64,000 nt of DNA from Parastagonospora avenae f. sp. tritici 18332-5 (lineage: Eukaryota > Ascomycota > Dothideomycetes > Pleosporales > Phaeosphaeriaceae): assembly GCA_022559985.1 (NCBI GenBank), contig JAFJTR010000060.1:62001-126000 (forward strand). Reading direction: 5' to 3'. Positions 11,422 through 21,664 of the stretch are shown piece by piece. Under the pieces are notes generated by a model that worked only from the letters and a program-made list of their open reading frames with translations, made no database searches and was not told the DNA's origin. Within the stretch, counting starts at the first letter, position 1; each line of letters opens with the position of its first letter. A program made the translations under genes and the position numbers.

Positions 11422-11738
11422 ACCAGCTGGAGTTTTAGGGATTGGTCGTGAGGTGATGGTGTGGTTCTCTGATCTCACCCACCGCATCGTGCTTCCTGCG
11501 AAGAACCACGACACTTTCAAATAGGTTATCCGTACCTCTCGCCTCGTATCCAATATTACACACAGACCACAAACATGTCCATGGCCAGACTCACGCGAAT
11601 CTAATAATCCGGCGGGCATGTATGTCGCGAGGCGCGGTGAAGCGCCCACCAAACTGTGCCGCAAACCTTCAGTAGGTTAAATGGCATCGGTACACACATC
11701 CATATCCACCACTTCCCCAGCAATCCTCCTCACCCAAA
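11422..11738. other. Intergenic
   Basis: Between two small membrane-protein ORFs on the same strand. It contains no supported gene. Confidence 0.45.
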
Positions 11739-12131
11739 ATGCCTCTCAACGCCTCCACCCACCGCCCACCCGAACACCGCCCGCCAAACCTCCCGCTACA
11801 CATCCCCTTCGACCCCTACGCCGCCTCGATCCGGCACAGCCTGTCAATCGCGCACAACCGCATCGCAATATCCATTATGTTTACCGTACAGGTCGTTGCC
11901 GTGGTGTTGTGGATGGTTACGCGGGCGGAGGTTTATATGTGGATGCTCGCCGCATACGCGATCGTGTGTGGTGTGTGGGGTTTGGTGGTTATTGGTAGGA
12001 TGTGGATATTACTGTTAAGGGAAGAAGAGGGCGAGAAGGTAGAAATTGGGATTGGTAGCGCGGACAGGATGAAGGGGGATGGGCTGGGAACGAGCAAAGG
12101 ACGTCGGGGAGAGAAGGATGGTGGGATGTGA
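11739..12131 (+). CDS. Small two-helix membrane protein, 130 aa
   Basis: A single-exon frame from ATG (context CCAAAATGC). The N-terminus is Pro/His-rich (THRPPEHRPPNLPLHIPF), a short amphipathic part follows, then two hydrophobic helices: IAISIMFTVQVVAVVLWMV and MWMLAAYAIVCGVWGLVVIG. A charged tail (LLLREEEGEKVEI) ends with a Lys/Gly-rich stretch. The topology is the same as in the ORF just upstream (helix, short loop, helix, charged tail), but the sequences are not clearly related. No known family is recognised. The topology and good start context support a gene. Confidence 0.5.
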   Translation: MPLNASTHRPPEHRPPNLPLHIPFDPYAASIRHSLSIAHNRIAISIMFTVQVVAVVLWMVTRAEVYMWMLAAYAIVCGVWGLVVIGRMWILLLREEEGEKVEIGIGSADRMKGDGLGTSKGRRGEKDGGM

Positions 12132-12825
12132 TCGTGCACAAGAAAGGACATATTCTGGACGATGCTTATGACGGCCGTTGCAACGCATCGATGCGGAAGA
12201 GATACTTCACAAGCCGCATTTGAATGTGAGCATTAAGGGTATTTGGTATGCTGTCGAAGGCTGTACTACGCCTCAGTCGCGGCGAAAGGGGAAGGGGAAA
12301 GAACCGGTGAGGAGCGCGGTAGCATCCGAAGAGTCGTTGCGCAATACCTGCTTGCTAGCGCTCGCCGTTGTCTTCATTGAACTCGCGTGTTAAGAGCCAT
12401 TTAATGGACATGATTCTACAAACGTAAAGGTCGGTGACGAAAACTATGATTAGATACGATGGATAGCTGCACATCGGCGTTGCGGTGGAGTTGGAGCAAA
12501 GCTGGCCCGAGGTACAAAGCTGTGGTTCGAAGTTGCTTGGACTGGTGCCGCGAGCCTCAATACTGCCAGTCCGTGGACGGTGATTTCGAGGCATACATGT
12601 ATACAAACGTGATTGACGAGCTAGAGAAAGTAAAATTTCAGATGGTCAATGAGGATTGTTAGTCTCAGCATTACACTATGCAGCTCGAAACTTCATAGTG
12701 GCTGAGTGGGTCTTCATTTCCCCCCATGATCAATTCCTTCACCCCAATCATGCCCTTTTGCTTTCACATCTTTCTTCTAGCATCGTACAACCCCGCCACC
12801 AGAAATCAGCCTCGTGCTCGGCTTG
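12132..12825. other. Region with no supported gene, edge of decayed segment
   Basis: Short ORFs only. A 71-codon frame at 12178-12393 ends in a hydrophobic stretch but has no other support. Composition becomes more AT-rich towards 13 kb. Confidence 0.4.
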
Positions 12826-13700
12826 TCAATGAGTTTCGTCAAGACCTTTATCCTTGGTCTGCAGGCAAACGTCAGGATCCAGACTCAGATCCGCTCTGCA
12901 CAGAATGTATTTGACTCTCCCTATCTCAGGGAAGATGTCATGTACATTCTTTTCTAGATGGTGTTCTATGACCTGTGTGGCACAACTGACATATAGGTCG
13001 GTATCGCCGCTGTTCAACATTTGAAGGAGCTCGTAACTGTGTATTCCTAGGCTGTGGAAAGGATCCATCCATATTCTCTACTTTCAAGTGCCCTCCTTGA
13101 TATGGGAGGCTGTTTCTTATTCGAGTTGCTTTTGGAACTACGCAATGCATCATGCTTAGGTCAGCGTGGCACAATACACTCGTAGGAATGTTATGAACTC
13201 CAAAAGGAACATGACCGTGATCCGAAGAGTGCGGTACAGTCTTTTGCATAGGTCGTTGGAAGAACTCGTTCATTTTGTAGGTTTTGAAATGACATTCTTT
13301 TGACCGGGTCCCACCAGACTCCAGCAAGATTCGTGTCTGCTCTACATATGCGCGAAGTAATCTAATAGTTCTAAGGAGCGCACTCATAAGTTTATAAAGA
13401 AGCTATATATAGTCAGTGTTATGAGATGTCTCATCTAGCTTTAAAACATATTTTGAATATAACTAGGCTACTTCTTCACGGCCCCACGGTATCTGCCTTT
13501 ACCGCACCCTTTTCCCGAGGGATCATGCTTAGGTCCGCCCTACAAAGCAGACACGGATTTCCGCTGAGATCTGGACCAGGGAAAAAGTCATCTGTTCCCA
13601 CACTGTGCAGCTGCCGCTCGATAGTCTGTGTCGATAGTTTGACGATGTCGCTTGAGATGATGCCGAGGCCAGCCCTCCAGAGTAAACAGGAATGTTCATT
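12826..13700 (-). repeat. Repeated Cys-x2-Cys coding motif (LCRADLS units)
   Basis: Four related units are encoded on the minus strand in shifted frames: CLLWRAGLGI (~13655-13690), CLLCRADLSM (~13519-13556), SVLCHADLSM (~13148-13190) and YILCRADLSL (~12877-12910). Two share identical DNA (ATCATGCTTAGGTC, plus-strand reading). Similar residues precede some units, such as TQTIERQLHS and TQVIEHHLEK. This looks like a tandem repeat of about 40 codons or more, broken by frameshifts. The Cys pairs could be remnants of zinc-binding knuckles; that is inference. Confidence 0.5.
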
Positions 13701-15235
13701 GGGCTCCTGTTCTTTGTGCACAGAATGTCCATGTCCCCCCAGCTGCTTCGCTCTCGGCTGCTTACTCTGTGCTGAGTGTACTTTCATCAGCTTACGGACG
13801 AAATTCCACCGCTCCTCGTTGCCGTGCTGGGTGACGGCTGGGAAGGGCGCTCCGTTCTCAAGACCATTGTTGCAGTGATCGCTGATGGAGAGCAATTCCG
13901 AGGGCGATGCCAAGCTTTCATGCTCCACTTCGTATTTGTTTTGCTCACCATACCCCATATCCTCGTCTTCTTCTTGCCTTCCCGCTCGCCGCTACCGTAC
14001 TCGCTGCCATCTTCACATTCATTGCCAAAGCCGTCGTCTGCATCATCCTGGTCAAAGTCTTCATCAGAGTCTTCGTCGTCAAAGTCGTCGTGAAAACCTT
14101 CGCCTCCATCTCTCTCACCCATTGCGACATGATCGTTTGGCTGGAGCGAATTAAGGGATAAGCAACGCTGTCGCGTCTTCTCAATGATTTTATTGAGGTA
14201 TTGCGAGATACAAACATGAAGATCGGTCGAAAGCTCAGGGAGCAGCGTGTTGAGGTGTTCTTTTGAGGTAGCAACGTTGCATAGATTTATGACCATTCCA
14301 GCGCCAGTTCTGTGCAGCGCGTATGACCCCCGCGGACTGTCTTGTTTCGCTTGCAGTTTCTCGAAATACGTGATAGAGTCCTGGGCACCTGTTTCGTTCT
14401 CTTTGAGCAGGCGTTCTAGTCAACACTGGTAATCTTCGATAGATAGTGGACCTGAAGTGTTGGTAGCCGCAAAACCTGGCAATCGGCGTAGCTGATACAA
14501 TAAATTTCGTAGTTCCTTGTATAGAGGCGAGTTCTTGGTCATAAACTCAACCTGTTGTTCTATGCCGTTATCAAAAGCCCTTCGCAACGTTGGGTATCTA
14601 TACTACGCGATCCAGCGGCACCCTCAAGTCCACCGGAACACTCTGTCGACCTCGTTCCGGGATGTTTCTGTGTTGCCAATCAAATAAGACAGGATTTCCC
14701 AACTCATAATCGTCTGGCAGTCATAATAATACATCGTTTTCTGTCTGCTGTGTCCAGCGACCTCCATTGCGCGTTCGTGTCCAGCGGCCCGTTTCACTCC
14801 AGTCAGTGTACCGCGGCGGAAGCTGTATAGCGTATGACGTCCGAGGTATCCAGCATCGATCAGCATGTTACGAAGTCGCAACCTTGTGGTCCGACACGTT
14901 AGCGGCACATGGGATCCTTCGCGCTGAGTGAAAACCGGCTGTCTGTTGACATTCGCGTGGGTTCTCAGCAAGACTGCTTGCCCATCTGGTACTTCTGTGC
15001 GCATGATCGTTTTGAGACTACCTACGAACAGCCCTCTGCGTGCAACCAGAGCAGATAAAAGCGGTGAGATGTCTGAGTATAGAAAACCTTGCGGCTTTTC
15101 GTCCTGTGATTTAAGCTTTTTGGTTGTTTTCAGGCACAAACTTGGACGCATTGCTGGCGCCCATGCTACTGTATTATCTGATCTTGAAGACTTACAGGCT
15201 AGTATGAGCGATCCCATCACATTAGCTCCTCAGAT
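13476..15235 (-). pseudogene. Decayed tyrosine recombinase, Starship captain (DUF3435)-like
   Basis: One minus-strand frame runs from about 15235 to 13960, interrupted by stops at 15230-15232, 14624-14626, 14603-14605 and 14420-14422. The coding sense then shifts by one base within an acidic tract and continues to 13476. The segment at 14720-14840 encodes HTLYSFRRG and, 22 codons on, AGHSRQKTMYYYD. The Y-x-x-R-R-G and G-H-x(n)-Y blocks fit the catalytic C-terminal half of fungal tyrosine recombinases, especially DUF3435 captains. Downstream are helical residues (KELRNLLYQLRRLPG), an acidic stretch and cysteine motifs, similar in order to captain tails. The N-terminal half, with the first catalytic Arg, is not found. 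It is inactive as read. A Crypton-type recombinase is the alternative. Confidence 0.55.
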
Positions 15236-15417
15236 CTTGAAGACATCCCCGGCAACGTTTCAGGTTTCCCTATGAGTTTTTGGTCATGTAGTGATAAGGA
15301 GAGTATCCTTTCTGACCACCACATGAGTCCATAGTGTGACTATTCTTCGTTCCGGATAAGGACGGGGGTATGTGAGTGAGGAAGCAGTTGATGCGTAGCA
15401 GTACTAAATGTTGTCAG

Positions 15418-16488
15418 CGCTGCCAGTCGACCTGCAAGTGCTGTGTTATCCAGACACGTTCAGAGACGCATTTCGAGACGCGGTACGCTGACTTCTTCAC
15501 AGGGCGCGAAGGCAATTGCTCCATCGGCGACGCCTAGAACTGCCAGCCCATTAGAGGCAGTCTCCAAAGGCCGAACTGGCCCACCGCGACGAGAACCTGC
15601 TTCGACCTCTCAAATGAAGCGAGCTCCAGCGCTCCAAGGAATGACTACCCCAGTTCCTCAAGGACAGTTTGTCATGCAGCCAATGGCACACTTCCTCAAC
15701 GGCTACATGTTTGTAAGTTTGAATCTGCGAGTGGTCTTTGTTCGTATGTCAGTGACCTTGTTCAACAGCAATACAACGTGTCAGACGCACAGATAAACGG
15801 GACCGCAAGCTTCGACGACATGTTCCCTGATTTCTACCTCAACTTTCCCGCCTCCGGTGTGAACACGACATCAGAGGCGCCGTTCGGCACGTAGGTTGGC
15901 CACCAGGCTTATGCAGGCCCATCTTATGCCCACACGTCATCAACTAGCTTCGATACCTCCTTGACCGCTACGAACATGTCCGTAGAGACATAGTTCCAGT
16001 CACCATTCCAACCTGCTCCTGGAAGCCAGCTCCACGCCCACGCACTATCCGCAAAGGCCGCTCAGCCCCCGAGCGTGTCTCTGGCCGGACACGAGGAAGA
16101 CGCCGACCACGAGGACGATGCTGACCACGAGGAAGATACTGACTACGGGGACGAGGCCGGCGAAGCCCAGGAAAACATCCCTACGGCCATTCCGGAGACA
16201 CGACTGGGACACGGCACCCTGCCCTATGAGCCCACTGCAGGCTAGCCCCTCAGCAAAGCCTTAAAGAACCCCATGAAGAAGCAGCGCCGAGAGGTCATCG
16301 AGACGATCAGCGTGGATGAGCCGACACCGGTATCGCAGGTCATCTACAACATGTTTCGAAACGCTCAGTATCCCATCGCCTATCCACTCAAGGCCGCAAG
16401 CGAAGACGAGTCAACGCTGCTAAGTGACGTCCTCCGAGTCTTCGATGCGCTCTTTGCTGTTAAAAGCATGATGGAAATGACCGCATGA
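15418..16488 (+). pseudogene. Broken gene of unknown family X, copy 1
   Basis: An exon ending at 15712 (frame open from 15443, Pro/Ala/Ser/Thr-rich) is followed by a clear intron with donor GTAAGT and acceptor CAACAG. A 240-codon frame then runs from 15769 to 16488. It contains exactly three internal stops, all TAG (15892, 15991, 16243), and is otherwise open to TGA. Read through, it has an acidic tandem repeat (ADHEDDADHEEDTDYGDEAG) and a conserved C-terminal block: MKKQRREVIETISV, then PVSQVIYNMF, YPIAYPLKAA and RVFDALFA. The same block occurs in the copy near 43.7 kb. The 5' end is uncertain: the only nearby ATG (15418) is out of frame. Function is unknown. Confidence 0.65.
16092..16155 (+). 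repeat. 18-bp imperfect tandem repeat, acidic coding
   Basis: About three units of the type GACGCCGACCACGAGGAC occur within family X copy 1 and encode Asp/Glu/His-rich sequence. Confidence 0.55.
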
Positions 16489-16896
16489 ATGACTACGAAA
16501 ACCCAGCGCACTCACCGCCTCCAGTAGCTCGGGAAGTCTTAGCTGAGAGTAAACGTAGCCTCGATCGTCTTCGGCCACAGATAGTAGAGAAGGGCTTATT
16601 GCGCGCTCTGGAAATGCGAAGTTTCTTTGTGTTTTGAGAAAGGCTGTGTATAGACAGCTCTGTTTACCTCCGTCCTGGGAAGAGACAAAGGACGGCCTAG
16701 GGGTCTTCGCGGCTTTCTTTGATTGAGTTTAGTTCCGGCTTGGAGTATTGTCGCAGTCTAGCTGCAACATGATCGTCGTGGTTTCTTGAGGGTTGGGTGT
16801 ACATGATGATTTCGAACTCGATGTATTGGCCCATAATCATGACATGGGGTAGGAGTCATAACGAGCACGACACTGTACACGTTCGCTGACCACTTC
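16489..16896. other. Intergenic, 3' flank of RAP1
   Basis: Between the end of family X copy 1 and the convergent end of RAP1. It holds no supported gene. Confidence 0.5.
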
Positions 16897-19176
16897 CTAC
16901 TCCCCCCTATACCCCTCCAAAAACCTCAATCGCTCCGTAATCCCACCCCACCCATCCAACGTATGCTTCCTCTCCAACTGCGCTAGTTCAACGCCGTCTC
17001 CACTCTCGGCCGCTTCATCATCTTCCAGACTCCAGATGCCACGCTGCCATGGCAAGGGCTTGCCATCTTTCCATGCATTTAGGACAATCTCGGCGAGGTT
17101 TGGGCGACATCGGGTTCGCTTGAGAGCTCGGGCAACGAAGGCGTCGGAAAGACCGGCTGCGTTCTGAGCGGCGAAGAAGTCGTCGAGCTCGTCTGCTGCG
17201 AGGGGAGGGTCGGGGTCGCCTGAGTCGTCGGAGCTGTTGGATGGGGTGGGAGAGAATGACGGGGCGCGTGAGAGGGGTTGCAGGGCGGGATAAGACGGTT
17301 GAGAGATTTCCTCGGCGTTGAGGGAGCGGCGGAACTCTTGCAGGGATTGCGTGGTGGAGTTGTCGGAATCTAGGTGGGGTGCGAGGGAGGAACTGCGCTG
17401 CTCGTCTTGTGGTCCCATGGCTTGCGTAAAGTGGATTGGGCGCGGTAGTTTACTAATCAGTACGTCTTGTGAGGGGGATGATAAGATGGCTTGAGTATCG
17501 AAATTGCTGGTCCTGTGTCGAGAGGGACGTGGTGTCGGTGTGTTGGAGGGAAGATCATCTTCTGATCGCTCTTCGAGTACTTCTGGCGGCACAGGGGACT
17601 GCTCGATATCGACCAGGTCTTCGGCTTCCTCGCTCTCGATATCCCCTTCGGCTCCGCCCTCGTCCAAGATATGACGGTCGTACTGTGACTGTTTGACGTC
17701 TTCCATGATCTGGTTGTTCACTTGCTCATACTCTCCATCTGAACTAGAACTATCGCTGGAGATTATTTCCACTGGCTGCTTCGGTGTCCCAGCTGGAATC
17801 TCTACAATAGATGCGGGCTTGGCCACGGGTGACAAACTTCTCTGCCTCTTTGGCGGGGGAGACTGATCGCGTGAAAATTGTTGTTCTGGTTCTTGCTCCT
17901 CAGTGTCGCCTCCACGCACGCGCTTGAGAACGTTTTGGTACATTGCCTTTATGTTCTTGGGAGACTCGTACTGAGCCGTGGAAGAAGACATCATTTTGTT
18001 CTCAGAGGGGAGCTTGGTTGCTTCTCCTTGAGGACTGTCATTGCCCGCAGCTATTGGCACCTGTTTGCTGATCTTGCTGCTCTCTACCGCGGTCGATGTG
18101 GCTCTTGTGACTGCCTCTTCCTCTTCATGCATTTCTTCCGCTTGCTGCTGATCAGCAGTCTGACTTTGACTCTGTTCTTCGTGCCTCTTCTCGACCTTCT
18201 GCTTGACCTCTTGTCGCTTCCTTTCAGGATCGCGCAGCCATTGCGGACGAACGACCTTCTCATAATACTGCTGCCATTGCTCAGCTGTTTGGTTGTCTTG
18301 GGCTTTTGCCCATTGTTTCCAAGCTTTCTCGTAGTTTGACTTGTCATCGTCCATGGCATTAATGATATCCACAAAGGCGTAGAGTTCCTCCCAGTCCTCT
18401 GAGCTGAAGGTGGCTGCCAATTGTTCGAGAGTATAGTCCGGAGGGACTGAAGTTTTGACGTCTCTGACCTTTCCCTGCCCCGTGGCCTTCTTCGGAGCCT
18501 GCGTCGCTGGTTTGGGTACCGGAGTAGCTCGGGCTGGCTGCTCTGATGGATGGTCTGAGGGAGGGGAGGGTGGCGCATTGTCTGGGATGTTGAAAGCGGA
18601 CGGTGGCCGATTTCGAAGCTGCTTGAGGTAGCGGTCGCGCCACGATTGCCATGGATGTCTCGGGTACTGTTGTTGTCAGCGTAGCCTGCCGGACACTGCA
18701 TCTTCACATACCTTTGCTTCCAACTGCTTATATATCTCGTTTCCACTAGCCAATCCACCTCCAGCTACGCAATCGCGGACCCATTTATAGCATATCGCGT
18801 CCTCTTCGGGCGTATATGGCGTCCTGCCGCCTTTTGCAGGTCGGTGCAGGTCTCCCGGCGCGCGTGCCTCACCCTCTGGCGGACCTGCGCGGTGGTCTTC
18901 GGGGTCGCGGAGGCGTCCATCTTGGATAGATTTGGTGACGAACTCGTACGAGATGGTTCCAGGCGGGCAGTCTTTCCGGAAATGGTCGGCGATCTTGTAG
19001 TCGGCTCTCTTCTCCAGCAGCACCACTTCGCCGCCATTGGCCTTGATGTCGTCTAGCAGCCGCACTCGCGAGGGCACGCGTTGCGCGACCCAGAATTTCT
19101 TGCCCTCGAACAATTGGCCGACACCATCGAGCGCAAATTCCGCAGCGACGTCTTCGAAAACGGTCGGACCAGCCAT
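16897..19176 (-). CDS. RAP1: Telomeric protein Rap1 (BRCT, Myb, RCT)
   Basis: Two exons, 18712-19176 and 16897-18666 (donor GTATGT, acceptor CAACAG, phase 0), giving 744 aa. An N-terminal BRCT domain (about residues 15-95) contains KKFWVAQRVPSR and IKANGGEVV. A Myb-type domain follows at about 115-172: GRTPYTPEEDAICYKWVRD, then YPRHPWQSWRDRYLKQL across the splice site. The long middle is acidic and Glu/Gln-rich. The last ~80 residues (VARALKRTRCRPNLAEIVLN, then GWGGITERLRFLEGY) resemble the Rap1 C-terminal protein-interaction domain. It would act at telomeres within the shelterin-like complex. An in-frame upstream ATG at 19344 would add 56 unlikely residues; MAGPTVFEDVA is preferred. It is divergent from SWF1, with 223 nt between the starts. 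Confidence 0.88.
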
Positions 19177-19399
19177 GAGTGGGATTGTTGTTGGGTTGGA
19201 GTTGCAGTGCACATTGCCGTCGACGCGCTTGCCTAGGCCGTGTCGCGTAATCACATGCCTCCACGCGGGGTTCCTCACTTTCACCGCACACACACAGCAC
19301 GAGCGTCGCCACGTGCTAGGGTTCAGAGTAGGAGACGCGCTCATTCTTTGCCTACACTATGCCACTCATCGGGGGTAGGACAATTGACAGCCTTTCACC

Positions 19400-20756
19400 A
19401 TGACACTCGCGCGCAACATCATCATCTTCACCGTGACAGTGTCGCTGGTGACCTTCATAGCCTTTTTCGGACGTCTACCAGCTTTTCGGTATGCACTGTA
19501 TAGAACTCTTACGGAGCAGGGCTGATGATTACAGCAACACGCCCATAGGCTTCCTCAACCGCCTCTTCGTCGACCACATACCGTCGGCCCTCCGAACACT
19601 CGATGTCAAGCTCACCAATGGGCGCATCACCAATGGCGCCTCTCGCTTGGGCCACCACCTCATGTATGAGAAGCATGTCGCTGTCGTCGTCTTCTTCCTC
19701 GGCCTCGTGACGGCATGCGCCACGCTCTTCTTGCCCAACGTCTGGCATCTCCTCGGATGGCCACATAAGCTCCTCGTTTGCACACTGCTACCACAACCAT
19801 ATGTCTTTCTATACTTCAGTGCGAAGAAGAACAACCAGACTTACATCAACACGTCCAACCATGCCGAACAGATGCGCCACTATCCATACGACAGGATACT
19901 GTACTACCCAGGCAACGCATGCTCCACTTGCAAGTTCCTCAAGCCGGCCAGAAGCAAGCACTGCAGCATATGCAAGACATGCGTCTCTAGAGCAGATCAC
20001 CATTGCATATGGGTGAATAACTGCCTAGGTCGAGGTAACTACAAGTGGTTCTTAGCACTTTTGCTATCGACGACTATTCTGCTTGCTTATGGAGCATATC
20101 TTGCCTACATCACTCTATCACCGCTAGCTGCCAAACGATACACCAAGTACGAGCGCTGGTATGTATACAAACCTGTCCCTGGCTCGGACCCGGTGGCCTG
20201 GTCAACATACTTCGGCATGAGGTGGCACAACTTCTTCACTTACGTAGGCATCTACCTGGACGTAGGCGGATTGCAAGCATCCGGCGTCGGTCTCCTTGCG
20301 CTACTCACATGGCCGCTTCCCTTCGGTCTATTAGCATACCACATCTACCTGATCTGGGCCGGCATGACCACCAACGAGAGCGGCAAATGGTCAGACTGGC
20401 AAGAAGACATGGCAGAAGGCGTAGTCTTTCTCGGCTCCAGAAGAGAAGACACCATGCTTGAGAACAAATTCGTCTCCCCGAAGGACGCCAAATCAGCGCA
20501 TTCGTCATCTTCGAGCTCGCCAGTACCAACACCTCCAGGAACACCCGACGAAGAAGAACCACCAACTACATGGCCGCTGGAGAGTAGACACATCCTCATC
20601 CGCACAGCGACTGGCCAGCCCCCGCGCACACTACCCTCGCGCATACGCTCCGTCGCGAAGGAGGATAGTTTCGAGCGCGTGTGGAATCTCGCAGCCGTGG
20701 AGAATGTGTATGATTTAGGCTTCTTAGATAATCTGCGCGAATCACTCTTCCACTAG
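19400..20756 (+). CDS. SWF1: DHHC palmitoyltransferase, Swf1-type
   Basis: Two exons, 19400-19488 and 19535-20756 (donor GTATGC, acceptor TACAG), give 436 aa. An N-terminal signal-anchor helix (NIIIFTVTVSLVTFIAFFG) is followed by further hydrophobic helices. The cysteine-rich catalytic domain contains CSTCKFLKPARSKHCSICK and SRADHHCIWVNNCLG, with the DHHC tetrad at about residues 184-187. Two more helices follow, then a TTNESGKWSDW motif (the TTxE element of the family) and a Ser-rich cytosolic tail. Swf1 palmitoylates SNAREs and other single-pass proteins near their membrane spans at the ER. The DHHC family is certain; the Swf1 subtype is inferred from the N-terminal anchor and overall layout. 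Confidence 0.87.
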
Positions 20757-21029
20757 AGAATACAACGTCTTTCTGCACCCTTGTGTGTCTGTAAGACGAA
20801 GCTAACACCCCTCACCCCTGACCCGTTCACCCACCAGAAACCTGTTCGCCCTCGCCATGGGATGCGATGATGTCATACCCCTGCAACCTCACCACCACCA
20901 CGAAACAGACCATATACAAATCACAAAGTAGCTTCCATCCGCGGCAAGACCACACACTACAAGTATCCCCAGCATCATCAAAATCTAACCCCATCTCCCC
21001 TCAAACCTCTCCGTCAAATAAAATTCATC

Positions 21030-21494
21030 ATGTCCCCAAACCAAGTCTCCAAACCCACCTCCTCCTCTTCCCAAGCCGTCCAAAACTCCTCCCAACACAC
21101 GCGCGCCCTCGAAACCCAGGAGCACCACGCCAGCGCCAACGCGTCCGCGGGCCTGAATTTGAATATCTTCGGCGCGCTGTCTGGCGCCTTTTCGTCGAAG
21201 AGCAAAAAAACCACGCACACGAATGCAGACGGGTCGAGTTTGAGCCAGGAGGAGAGACATGATCAAGGTAAATGTCAATCCCTATGCCCTCGTTGCACCT
21301 ACTCTCCTCGCTCGCTCGTTTTACTCGCAGCTCACTAACCTTCGCAAGGCATGGCCAACGCCGCAGCCCGCGGCCAAGGAAGCGCCTACGCATCTGCGGG
21401 CGCCGAGGAAAGGAGTTTGAAAGCGAAGGGGAGTGAGGCGGGGCAGAAAGCCGTGCAGGGGAAGAGGGTTGATCATTTGGGTATTGAGGCATGA
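21030..21494 (+). CDS. Small Ala/Ser/Gln-rich hydrophilic protein, 127 aa
   Basis: Two exons, 21030-21267 and 21349-21494 (donor GTAAAT, branch CACTAACC, acceptor CGCAAG), with an in-phase junction at ...RHDQG|MANAAARG. The product is hydrophilic and low in aromatic residues. It has a Ser/Gln-rich start (MSPNQVSKPTSSSSQAVQ), a short hydrophobic patch (GLNLNIFGALSGAF), and a repetitive Ala/Gly/Lys tail (SAGAEERSLKAKGSEAGQKA). Such composition recalls LEA-like or other stress-linked disordered proteins, but no defining motif is present. It is convergent with MED13. I do not recognise the family; the clean intron supports a real gene. Confidence 0.65.
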
Positions 21495-21664
21495 TGTAGA
21501 AAGGAAAGGGCGTAGTGAATGATTGAAGAATGAATTGGATATCTGAAAAGCAAGCGCCAGAAATGAACATGTTGGATGTCAATGGTAGACTCCAAGACAT
21601 CCATAAGGAGATTCATGATATCCGTAAACGCCAGTTCATGGAAACTGCATCCAGCATGTGAAAA

